NCBI GenBank assembly: GCA_031281485.1
Contig: JAITFI010000073.1
Location: 1 to 64,000, forward strand
Source: Chitinispirillales bacterium
Lineage (GTDB): Bacteria; Fibrobacterota; Chitinivibrionia; Chitinivibrionales; Chitinispirillaceae
Direction: 5' to 3'
Length of the DNA: 64,000 nucleotides
A model generated the notes under the pieces. It made no database searches, was not told where the DNA came from, and saw only the letters and a list, made by a program, of their open reading frames with translations. Positions 57,791-64,000 of this stretch are shown here, one piece after another (position 1 is the first letter of the stretch; every line of letters starts with the position of its first letter). The position numbers were made by a program, and so were the translations under genes.

Positions 57791-60310
57791 TTGCAGTCAC
57801 CATCCGTCAGCAGATTCACCGCGCTTCTGTCGTCAGCAGTATTGATACTGATATGCTCCGCCGCCATCAAAACGGCGGCGGCGGAGTCAGACCTCTTCCC
57901 CGTTCCCGACGTCATAAAGAACAACGTGGCCTTTTGGATACGCATCTATACGGAGGTATCCCTGCAAGAGGGGCTTCTGCACGACCGCGACTATCCGCAA
58001 GTGGTCTACGAGAAGATTCCCAACGGCGACAGGACGGGGAAGAAGCTCGGCGAGCTTATAGACCAACGCCGAAAGATCTACGTCAACGCCATCGCCGCCG
58101 TGAGGGACTCCGCGCCGGCCAAGTGGGGGGCTACGGAGAAGCACGTCGCGGAACTCTTCAAGCTTGCGCCGGAGGGAGCGATCGTCGGCGCCGAGGAGCG
58201 CATACGCCACCAAGGCGGCCAACGCGAGCGCTTCAGGCTCGGGCTTATACGGTCAACGATGTACCTAGACACGATATCCGCCATATTGAAGAAAAACGGC
58301 GTCCCCGACGAGCTGAAATACCTGCCGCACGTGGAGTCGTCGTTCGACGCCGAGGCCTACTCCAAAGTGGGCGCGGCCGGGCTGTGGCAGTTTATGCGCT
58401 CTACGGGCAGGCTCTACATGAAAGTCGACTACATGTTCGACGAACGCCGCGACCCCATCATCTCCACAAACGCCGCGGCGAAGTTCCTGAAGGCCAACTA
58501 CGACATGCTCGGCGCGTGGCCGCTGGCGATAACCGCCTACAACCACGGCCCCAACGGTATACGCGGCGCCGTGGAGAAGCTCGGCACCCGCGACATAGCG
58601 GTCATTCTGCAAAAGCACGAGAGCGCCTCCTTCCGCTTCGCCTCGAAAAACTTCTACAGCTGCTTCGTCGCCGTATTGCAGATAACGGAGAAGCCTGACA
58701 AGTACTTCAAAGACATAAAATACTACCCCAAGTTTTCGGCGACCGGAATCAAACTGCCGTTCGCTATGAGGCCCGACGCCCTCTGCAAGGCTTTAGGCAT
58801 AAACGAGGACGACTTCAAGGCGCTCAACCCGAGTTTGCGCCCGGTGGTATTCTCGCAGAAGAAGCCTATACCGGCCGGCTACAACGTAAACGTGCCGAGC
58901 AGCATAAGCGCCGAGACGGCCGTCGCCGCGCTTAACCGCACCCCCCTGCCGATGCGGACAACGCCGAAAGAGGCCGCGGAGGCGGTGGAGACGGAGGGCT
59001 ACTATACAATAGTGAGCGGCGACAACCTCGCCGGAATAGCGAAGCGTTTGGGTGTCCAAATGAGCGATCTCGCGGCGGTGAACAACATAACGAATTCAAG
59101 CAAAATACAGGTGGGTCAGGTGCTGTTGATACCGTCGGGAAACGCCGGAGCGGGATGGGGGGCGACGATCACGGCGTCCAAGCCCGCGCCTAAGGCGGGG
59201 GCTGCCGATACGGCGAAAGCGTTGGCCGTCGCGTCCGCGTCTAAGCCTATATCAACGGCAAAGGCCGGAGCCGCCGATACCGTCAAAGCAGTACCTATCG
59301 ACACCGCGAAAACTGTCGCCGCGTCTAAATCTGCGTCAATGGCCGTGTCATTCAATACCGCGGGTACAATATCAATTGATACCGCTAAAAAAGTTCCTAT
59401 TATTGCTGATACGGCGAAGATGATTGCCGGCGTACCCGCCGAACCCGTAAAACCGACGGGACCGGTGCTGCTCAATAATCTTCGGGTAACGATAAAGCAA
59501 CCGTCCTTTGAGCGTACCGCGGCCACGACGCCGGTTGTATCGACACAACCGCAACCTATATCAATACAGCCGGTATCTACAACACAACCCGCACCGATAC
59601 AACCTATATCAACACAGCCGGTTGCGTCAACACCGCCCGTATCGATACCGCCTGTATCAACGCAACCTATATCAACAACACCGCCGGTATCAACACCGCA
59701 AGCTATCGCCGCCCCTACCGCGCCTATCGATACAGCCACCGCAAAACCGACAAAGATCAACCCGAAGGTTAAGCCCGACCCCGACCCCACCTTCAACGCC
59801 GACGTCTACGATCTCGGCATGACCGTGGCCCCCGGCGGCTCGAGCGTCCGCGTCCGCGTCACAGTCGACGAGTCCATCGGGCGCTTCGCCGAGTGGATGC
59901 GCGTCAATATAAGCGATATCCGCACCGCCAACAATATAGCGGAAAACGAGGCGCTGCAGCTTGGGGCGTTCATCTCTATTCCCATAAAATCATCAACAAA
60001 CATCAAGCGTTTCGAGGTCAATCGCCTGCAGTACCACTTGGCGATCGAGGAGGACTTCTTCGCGAATTTCCATGTGACGGACTTCGAGCAGCGGAGTGTT
60101 AAATCCGGCATGAACCTATGGCGTATATGCCGGGAAGCTCAGATTCCCATGTGGCTCCTCAAAAAGTACAACCGCGGAGTGAATTTCTACGCCATGCAGC
60201 CCGGCAACACCATTTGGATACCCAAGGTAAGCGCCAAGGACGGAACCGCGAGCGCCGGAAACGAACTTGATCCGGCGGTATCGGAGGCGGAGGAGGCCGA
60301 AGGGCAGTAG
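57791..60310 (+). CDS. MltD-like lytic transglycosylase with LysM repeats
   Basis: 839 residues. Signal peptide ~1-31. SLT/lysozyme domain (~140-330) with VESSFDAEAYSKVGAAGLWQFM: Glu182 is the catalytic acid. One clear LysM (YYTIVSGDNLAGIAKRLGVQMSDLAAVNNITNSSKIQVGQVLLIPSG) follows, then a low-complexity linker of T, Q, P, S and A (~450-650), then two more diverged LysM-like segments. It cleaves peptidoglycan in the periplasm. Long T/Q/P linker is unusual for MltD. The start is TTG 57791 with AAGGA seven bases upstream. Confidence 0.92.
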   Translation: MQSPSVSRFTALLSSAVLILICSAAIKTAAAESDLFPVPDVIKNNVAFWIRIYTEVSLQEGLLHDRDYPQVVYEKIPNGDRTGKKLGELIDQRRKIYVNAIAAVRDSAPAKWGATEKHVAELFKLAPEGAIVGAEERIRHQGGQRERFRLGLIRSTMYLDTISAILKKNGVPDELKYLPHVESSFDAEAYSKVGAAGLWQFMRSTGRLYMKVDYMFDERRDPIISTNAAAKFLKANYDMLGAWPLAITAYNHGPNGIRGAVEKLGTRDIAVILQKHESASFRFASKNFYSCFVAVLQITEKPDKYFKDIKYYPKFSATGIKLPFAMRPDALCKALGINEDDFKALNPSLRPVVFSQKKPIPAGYNVNVPSSISAETAVAALNRTPLPMRTTPKEAAEAVETEGYYTIVSGDNLAGIAKRLGVQMSDLAAVNNITNSSKIQVGQVLLIPSGNAGAGWGATITASKPAPKAGAADTAKALAVASASKPISTAKAGAADTVKAVPIDTAKTVAASKSASMAVSFNTAGTISIDTAKKVPIIADTAKMIAGVPAEPVKPTGPVLLNNLRVTIKQPSFERTAATTPVVSTQPQPISIQPVSTTQPAPIQPISTQPVASTPPVSIPPVSTQPISTTPPVSTPQAIAAPTAPIDTATAKPTKINPKVKPDPDPTFNADVYDLGMTVAPGGSSVRVRVTVDESIGRFAEWMRVNISDIRTANNIAENEALQLGAFISIPIKSSTNIKRFEVNRLQYHLAIEEDFFANFHVTDFEQRSVKSGMNLWRICREAQIPMWLLKKYNRGVNFYAMQPGNTIWIPKVSAKDGTASAGNELDPAVSEAEEAEGQ

Positions 60311-60364
60311 GCTTCTTTCGAATTATCACGCAGACAAATATTGTATTCATTATGTTGCGTATAG

Positions 60365-60392
60365 GAGGAATAATCGCTGAGGAATAATCGCT
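60365..60392. repeat. 14-bp tandem duplication upstream of the sugar-binding gene
   Basis: GAGGAATAATCGCT occurs twice without a gap, 42-69 bases upstream of the ATG at 60434. It may duplicate a regulatory or ribosome-like site; no known motif. Confidence 0.6.
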
Positions 60393-60433
60393 GTTGTTTT
60401 TCCATTATCACATCATATTCACGGAGGTTTATT

Positions 60434-61555
60434 ATGAAACGTTGTACAGCTATTTTCATTACGGTCGCTACGGCAGTTCTCTTTCTTTCGAGTTGCAAGC
60501 AATCCGGTTCCTCGTCTTCGAGCGGCGCGCTGATAGGCATCGCGATGCCGGAGACGCAGGTTACGCATTGGGTAAAAGACGGAGCCACGCTAAAGGCGGA
60601 GGCGGAGAAGCGCGGGTACCGTGCGGAGGTTCAATTCGCGGACGCCGACCAAGCCATACAGAATCGGCAGATTCAGACTTTGATCGGATTGGACGCCAAG
60701 CTGCTGATCGTCGGTAGCGTAAGCGCGGAGGTCGCCCCCGCGATCGCCGAAACGGCGAAAAAGAATGTTTCGGTTATCGCTTTCGACAGGCTGATCCAAA
60801 ACTCGGCGGACTACGACTACTTCATCACTTTCAACGGCGACAAGATCGGGGAGCTGCAGGGGCGGAGCCTCGCGGAGGCGCTCGGACTTGAAAACGCCGA
60901 CCCAAAAGCGCCAAAGAGCGTCGCCTTGTTCGCCGGTTCGATAACCGATGCCAACGCCTTCTCTTTCTACGACGGCGCTATGGGCGTTCTCAACCCGTAT
61001 ATAGAGAAAGGCGTTCTTAAAGTAGTAGGGCCGTACCCCAAGACCTCAGCCGACAAAGAGGCTTTCGAGAAGATCGCCACCGGTTGGCAGAGTTCAACTG
61101 CCAAGGAACTTATGAGCGCCCTCCTGAAAAACGAGGCGAAGAACCTGACATTGGACGCCGTGCTCTCCCCCAACGACAACATAGCCCGCGCCATAATAGA
61201 GGTCTGCCGGACTGACGCGAAATACAAGAACAAACTGCCGTTAATCACCGGTCTGGACGGGGAGTTCGAGTCAATGATGCTCGTGAAGAGCGGGGATCAG
61301 CTCTGCACCGTATTCAAAAACACCACGCAGCTCTCCGAAGCGGCGATCATCCTCGCCGATCAAATACTGAAAGGGCAAACGCCGGACATCCCCGGCGCAT
61401 ACTTGGCCGAGGGGCCGCAAGCGAAGCTGGGGGACACGGGGAAGAAAACCGTGAAGACGTATTTGATAGACCCGATCTTGATAACTAAAGAGAATATAAA
61501 CATTCCGGTCGACGCTGGGTTCTATACGGCTTCGGAGAGCGAAGCTTTGAAATAG
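60434..61555 (+). CDS. Periplasmic sugar-binding lipoprotein (XylF/ChvE-like)
   Basis: 373 residues. Lipobox LFLSSCKQ. A type I periplasmic-binding fold: IGIAMPETQVTHWVKDGATLKAEAEKRGY, then GLDAKLLIVGSVSAEVAPAIAETAKKNVSVIAFDRLI, a domain with VALFAGSITDANAFSFYDGAMGVL and ITGLDGEFESMMLVKSGDQLCTVFKNTTQLSEAA. It resembles D-xylose or multiple-sugar receptors. Such proteins feed an ABC importer or a chemoreceptor/kinase. No permease or ATPase lies nearby, so partners are elsewhere, or it only signals. AGG-rich site before ATG. Confidence 0.92.
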   Translation: MKRCTAIFITVATAVLFLSSCKQSGSSSSSGALIGIAMPETQVTHWVKDGATLKAEAEKRGYRAEVQFADADQAIQNRQIQTLIGLDAKLLIVGSVSAEVAPAIAETAKKNVSVIAFDRLIQNSADYDYFITFNGDKIGELQGRSLAEALGLENADPKAPKSVALFAGSITDANAFSFYDGAMGVLNPYIEKGVLKVVGPYPKTSADKEAFEKIATGWQSSTAKELMSALLKNEAKNLTLDAVLSPNDNIARAIIEVCRTDAKYKNKLPLITGLDGEFESMMLVKSGDQLCTVFKNTTQLSEAAIILADQILKGQTPDIPGAYLAEGPQAKLGDTGKKTVKTYLIDPILITKENINIPVDAGFYTASESEALK

Positions 61556-61640
61556 AGGTTATGAATACCGCCGCAACAGCCTCAACACCGACAAACCGCC
61601 GACCCGATTCTGGGACGGCGGTGAATGTGTCCAAAATACC

Positions 61641-61670
61641 GTCCCCCCCCCCCCGCGGGCAAGGGGGGAC
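61641..61670. terminator. C12/G6 hairpin between convergent genes
   Basis: GT-C12 (61643-61654) is followed after 8 bases by G6-AC, a strong inverted pair. It lies between the ends of the sugar-binding gene and the third FISUMP gene, and may stop both transcripts, although there is no T-run. A homopolymer of 12 C is also a sequencing-error risk. Confidence 0.45.
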
Positions 61671-61675
61671 GTGAA

Positions 61676-62380
61676 TCAGGTGTTTTTGACGCAACGCACC
61701 GATAAGTAGAGATTTCCCCCCGCATTATTCTCCATCACAAAACCCCCGTTGTAATCCATACGCCGATAGTAATATCCGCCGCGAGAGTAATCTTCCGTAG
61801 CCGTCCACCAAAAGCCTGAGTAGCCGACAGAGGTGAAGGTGTTTTCGTATATGCCGCCCGGCAGAGCCGAAAATCCAAAAGCATCATCGCCATCACCGCT
61901 TTGGTTCCAACCATCACTCGATTTCAATTTATACCCAGCCTCTCCGCCGGTACCATATTCGCCGGTACCGCCTGCGGCAATAGCCAAATCTCCCCACTCC
62001 CGACGAGACGGTAAGCGCCATCCGGCGGGACAAGCTGTTTGCGCCGTCGCCAAAGAGTACAACCTTCCATATTCAGTACAATTGTCCGCAATGCTACCAT
62101 AACACATCGAACCGTTTGATGTCGGAAAGTTCAAATTCTCAGCCATCCATCTCTTCCCACCTATTACCACCGTCCTATACTTTTGACCGCCGTAAGTAAG
62201 CGTATCATTGTTGCCCCCAGTGTTATTCCCGCCTGTATTGTTTCCGCCGGTAGTATCCACGCCGATATACCCTCCCCCGACCGACGTATTATTATTCCCG
62301 CCGCAACCCAGTACGTATAACGACCCGACTACCGCCGCCGCAACCATTAACGTCCGTCCCGCACCGATAAATCCTCTCAT
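61676..62380 (-). CDS. FISUMP-domain lipoprotein 3
   Basis: 234 residues. Lipobox VVGSLYVLGCGGN, a Gly/Asn/Thr linker with tandem GGNNT units, then FISUMP: YGGQKYRTVVIGGKRWMAENLNFPTSNGSMCYGSIADNCTEYGRLYSLATAQTACPAGWRLPSRREW, DAFGFSALPGG, SGFWWTATED and LYLSVRCVK. The 5' leader (GGAGGATTTATGAG) also occurs at a truncated stub at 63314. The linker DNA is a short tandem repeat (12-bp AACAATACAGGCGG type near 62210-62250). Function unknown. Confidence 0.93.
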   Translation of the reverse strand: MRGFIGAGRTLMVAAAVVGSLYVLGCGGNNNTSVGGGYIGVDTTGGNNTGGNNTGGNNDTLTYGGQKYRTVVIGGKRWMAENLNFPTSNGSMCYGSIADNCTEYGRLYSLATAQTACPAGWRLPSRREWGDLAIAAGGTGEYGTGGEAGYKLKSSDGWNQSGDGDDAFGFSALPGGIYENTFTSVGYSGFWWTATEDYSRGGYYYRRMDYNGGFVMENNAGGNLYLSVRCVKNT

Positions 62381-62645
62381 AAATCCTCCTTCTTAGTTGA
62401 AAATGACCTTAAAACGACTTTCAAACCCTATATATCAAATATAAATCATGCCGCTCCGCGCTGCCAAAAAATTATGGAATTATATACTTGACTCTGCGCC
62501 CGTCGTCGGGCGGGTACTCTGCGGAATTCGGTCGAATTCGGGGCATTGCGGGGAGTTTGATGTATCTAATACAAATCAAGCCGCGACCGCCGCCGTAGTC
62601 AGTATGAGTTTGCGCATTAGGGTTGATCCAACTGTTAAATGACAG

Positions 62646-62921
62646 TTACTTCTTCAAATCTCGATAAAAATTTTCGTGCGAGCCAATATCGACAAATGTA
62701 AGGACGATCTCGTCGTTGGTATTAACCATATATCCAAGCAAGGTAAGTCGTCCGCAGGTCTTGAATTTATAGACGCGCAACCAAGATAAATCGCCGTTCT
62801 TTCGTTCACCGATATTAACGTCAGCAATTACCGCTTCAATTGCCTTGTTTACATCAGTTAACTAGTTCTTATGTAGTCGTTTATAGTTCTTTTTGAAGCG
62901 ATTGGTCTGAATTACTATCAT
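62646..62921 (-). pseudogene. RelE/ParE-like toxin gene with an amber stop
   Basis: An ATG at 62921 overlaps the antitoxin stop (ATGA). The frame reads MIVIQTNRFKKNYKRLHKN, then a TAG at codon 20 (62862-62864), then continues in the same frame for 71 more codons to TAA (62646-62648) with LTDVNKAIEAVIADVNIGE...GDLSWLRVYKFKTCGRLTLLGYMVNTNDEIVLTFVDIGSHENFY. That is a RelE/ParE-type toxin (mRNA interferase/gyrase inhibitor fold). One base change (e.g. CAG/AAG to TAG) has probably inactivated it. A sequencing error is possible. Confidence 0.88.
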
Positions 62922-63163
62922 TCGCCGGTCCGAAACTCAAAAGAGGAGGTTTCCCCGCGTTCTATTTCCTTGTGTCCCTCAAGTACGCCGTTGATGAACT
63001 CATACGGCAGGTCAGGGTTTTCTTCCGCAATTTTGCCGATTTTCGCCCAGCGCTCTATTTGTTTGGGTACGGAACAGGAATTCAATGTGGCGCACGTTTT
63101 GGCCACGTTTAGAATATCCGCAGAAAGTTTTACCGACCTGCTTTTCGCTACACATGGTTTCAT
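62918..63163 (-). CDS. ParD-like antitoxin
   Basis: 81 residues from ATG 63163 (GGAGTG upstream). SRSVKLSADILNVAKTCATLNSCSVPKQIERWAKIGKIAEENPDLPYEF is the ParD_like antitoxin pattern: a ribbon-helix-helix DNA-binding half with a helix that grips the toxin. It normally neutralises the downstream toxin and represses its own operon. Its toxin carries a premature stop, so the antitoxin stands alone in effect. AT-rich accessory gene. Confidence 0.85.
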   Translation of the reverse strand: MKPCVAKSRSVKLSADILNVAKTCATLNSCSVPKQIERWAKIGKIAEENPDLPYEFINGVLEGHKEIERGETSSFEFRTGE

Positions 63164-63263
63164 TGCCGACACTCCGTATTTTAAGTTTTGATTCTTAAAA
63201 TAAGTTTTTACGGTACCTATACATAATATAATATTTGGTAGATCGGATTGGGTATAATTTTTT

Positions 63264-63314
63264 TTAAAATGCCGCGACCGACGACAACGACAATACCGTC
63301 ATAAACTTGCTCAT
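63264..63314 (-). pseudogene. Truncated lipoprotein/FISUMP signal-peptide stub
   Basis: AGGAGGATTTATGAG at 63314 matches the leader of the FISUMP gene at 62380. The frame encodes only MSKFMTVLSLSSVAAF, a signal-peptide start, then TAA (63264-63266). It looks like the head of another lipoprotein gene whose body is lost. The toxin-antitoxin genes lie next to it on the distal side. Confidence 0.55.
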
Positions 63315-63370
63315 AAATCCTCCTTTTCAACGGAAGGGCGCTTAAAATCAAAGTCTTTAAAATCTTTTTT

Positions 63371-63540
63371 AGACGAAAGGGCGCGATAAATCGCGCCCTT
63401 TCATAGGATATGCGGGGCTAAACCCCGCATATAAAGTCAACGTCAACATCAAAATCGGCGTTTTTAGCCTTTGACTTTGATTTTGATTTTATATGCGGGG
63501 TTTAGCCCCGCATATCCTATGAAGCCGAAGGCTTCGTCTT
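63371..63540. repeat. Nested palindrome repeat, long version
   Basis: Two arms of ~50 bases in inverted orientation. Both contain ATATGCGGGGCTAAACCCCGCATAT and TTCATAGGATATG, and start AGACGAA / end TTCGTCT. Each arm has its own small hairpin (GGGCGCGATAAATCGCGCCC in the left arm, GCCGAAGGC in the right). An AT-rich centre (63435-63480) is also partly self-complementary. A short version is at 12024-12107. It lies in the 63173-63688 intergenic space together with the stub at 63264-63314. Confidence 0.9.
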
Positions 63541-63688
63541 AAAATGATTTTAAAGATTTTAAAAGATTTTGACTTTCCGCCCCGCCGCGAATTATATTAT
63601 CCCCTATATCTATTATATCCATGCGTCATTACCGATGCAAAAACGTCAATTTCAACATACAAGGCTTAACGGCAAGGAGGTTACCCGC

Positions 63689-64000
63689 GTGAATATCGTT
63701 GTATGCATCAAGCAGGTTCCCGGCACTACGCAGGTGAAGATAAACCCGGAGACGGGCACGCTCATCCGCGACGGGGTCGAGGCAGTGGTCAACCCGTTTG
63801 ACGAGTACGCCATCGAGGAGGCCGTCCGCATAAAGGAGCGGGTCGGGGGGACGGTTAAAGTTATCACCATGGGGCCGCCGCAGGCCGACGCGGCGCTTCG
63901 GAGCGCCATCTCGGTGGGCGCGGACGAGGGGTATCTCGTATCTGACCGCGCGTTCGCGGGTTCGGACACTTGGGCTACGTCATACACGCTTTCGAGCGCC
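63689..64000 (+). CDS. etfB: Electron transfer flavoprotein beta subunit, 5' part
   Basis: A GTG at 63689 preceded by AAGGAGG opens a frame that runs off the window. The 104 codons read MNIVVCIKQVPGTTQVKINPETGTLIRDGVEAVVNPFDEYAIEEAVRIKE and VKVITMGPPQADAALRSAISVGADEGYLVSDRAFAGSDTWATSYTL. EtfB starts with this VCIKQVPGTT and carries the NPFDEYAIEEA signature. With EtfA, expected just downstream, it takes electrons from dehydrogenases or acts in electron bifurcation in anaerobes. Only the 3' end is missing. Confidence 0.96.
   Translation, partial: MNIVVCIKQVPGTTQVKINPETGTLIRDGVEAVVNPFDEYAIEEAVRIKERVGGTVKVITMGPPQADAALRSAISVGADEGYLVSDRAFAGSDTWATSYTLSSA

Noticed and set aside
62448..62642. 64-codon open frame in the FISUMP upstream region
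   Set aside because: No ribosome site and no recognisable sequence; low-complexity intergenic DNA.

Overview
The window looks like chromosomal DNA of a fibre-degrading, anaerobic, Gram-negative bacterium of the Fibrobacterota (Fibrobacter/Fibromonas-like). The main sign is three lipoproteins with the Fibrobacter succinogenes major paralogous (FISUMP) domain (36619-37365, 51961-52626, 61676-62380). Others are a secreted GH8 cellulase with a C-terminal FlgD-like domain, LpxI and a BamA-like protein (an outer membrane with lipid A), and a desulfoferrodoxin (anaerobe oxygen defence). This is inference from gene content; no 16S gene is present.

Layout. 1-4150: repeats, then an AT-rich AlbA_2/Schlafen-type ATPase and a type III restriction (Res) subunit. 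4244-5466: tRNA-Lys, a 46-codon acidic ORF, a purine/nucleoside deaminase, tRNA-Pro and tRNA-Ser. 5491-7013: FKBP lipoprotein and a DUF4160/DUF2442 cassette between near-identical direct repeats. 7206-12002: a 1598-residue InlB-repeat surface protein. 12145-14246: desulfoferrodoxin, AI-2E transporter and STAS protein. 14447-16536: MoxR ATPase and beta-helix protein. 16540-20500: carboxylase cluster (AccD, AccA and an OadA/PycB-type subunit that carries a whole AccB-like biotin protein at its C-terminus). 20575-31876: Nudix, tRNA-Glu, two giant exported TPR proteins, a DUF4349 lipoprotein, a flavin-reductase-like lipoprotein and two paralogous lipoproteins. 31956-35389: a BcgI-like nuclease-methylase plus specificity subunit. 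35552-41494: HAD hydrolase, FISUMP, RNase P RNA, a BamA-like protein, an HTH protein with a histone-H1-like tail, an RRM protein behind a sigma-54 promoter, and a membrane protein. 41506-46968: the GH8 cellulase. 47150-51615: two unrecognised proteins, a stand-alone Lrp/AsnC ligand-binding domain and a Ser/Thr kinase. 51961-61555: FISUMP, LpxI, a hybrid histidine kinase followed by a REC-GGDEF cyclase, an MltD-like lytic transglycosylase and a sugar-binding lipoprotein. 61676-64000: FISUMP, a toxin-antitoxin pair with a nonsense-mutated toxin, a truncated lipoprotein stub, a nested-palindrome repeat and the start of etfB.

The core reads as cell envelope, polysaccharide degradation and signalling. 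Accessory islands (two restriction loci, DUF4160/DUF2442, ParD-like/RelE-like) are visibly more AT-rich than their neighbours. Three dispersed repeat families recur in intergenic space: a GTCTGAAC-headed AGGATTA array, a nested palindrome starting with GACGAA, and a 65-bp palindrome containing GCTTCG motifs.

No CRISPR array, integrase or insertion sequence was seen. The points most worth following are the OadA-AccB fusion beside AccA/AccD, the sigma-54-driven RRM protein, the HTH-H1-tail protein, the BcgI-like locus, and the paired unknown genes at 47150-48349.
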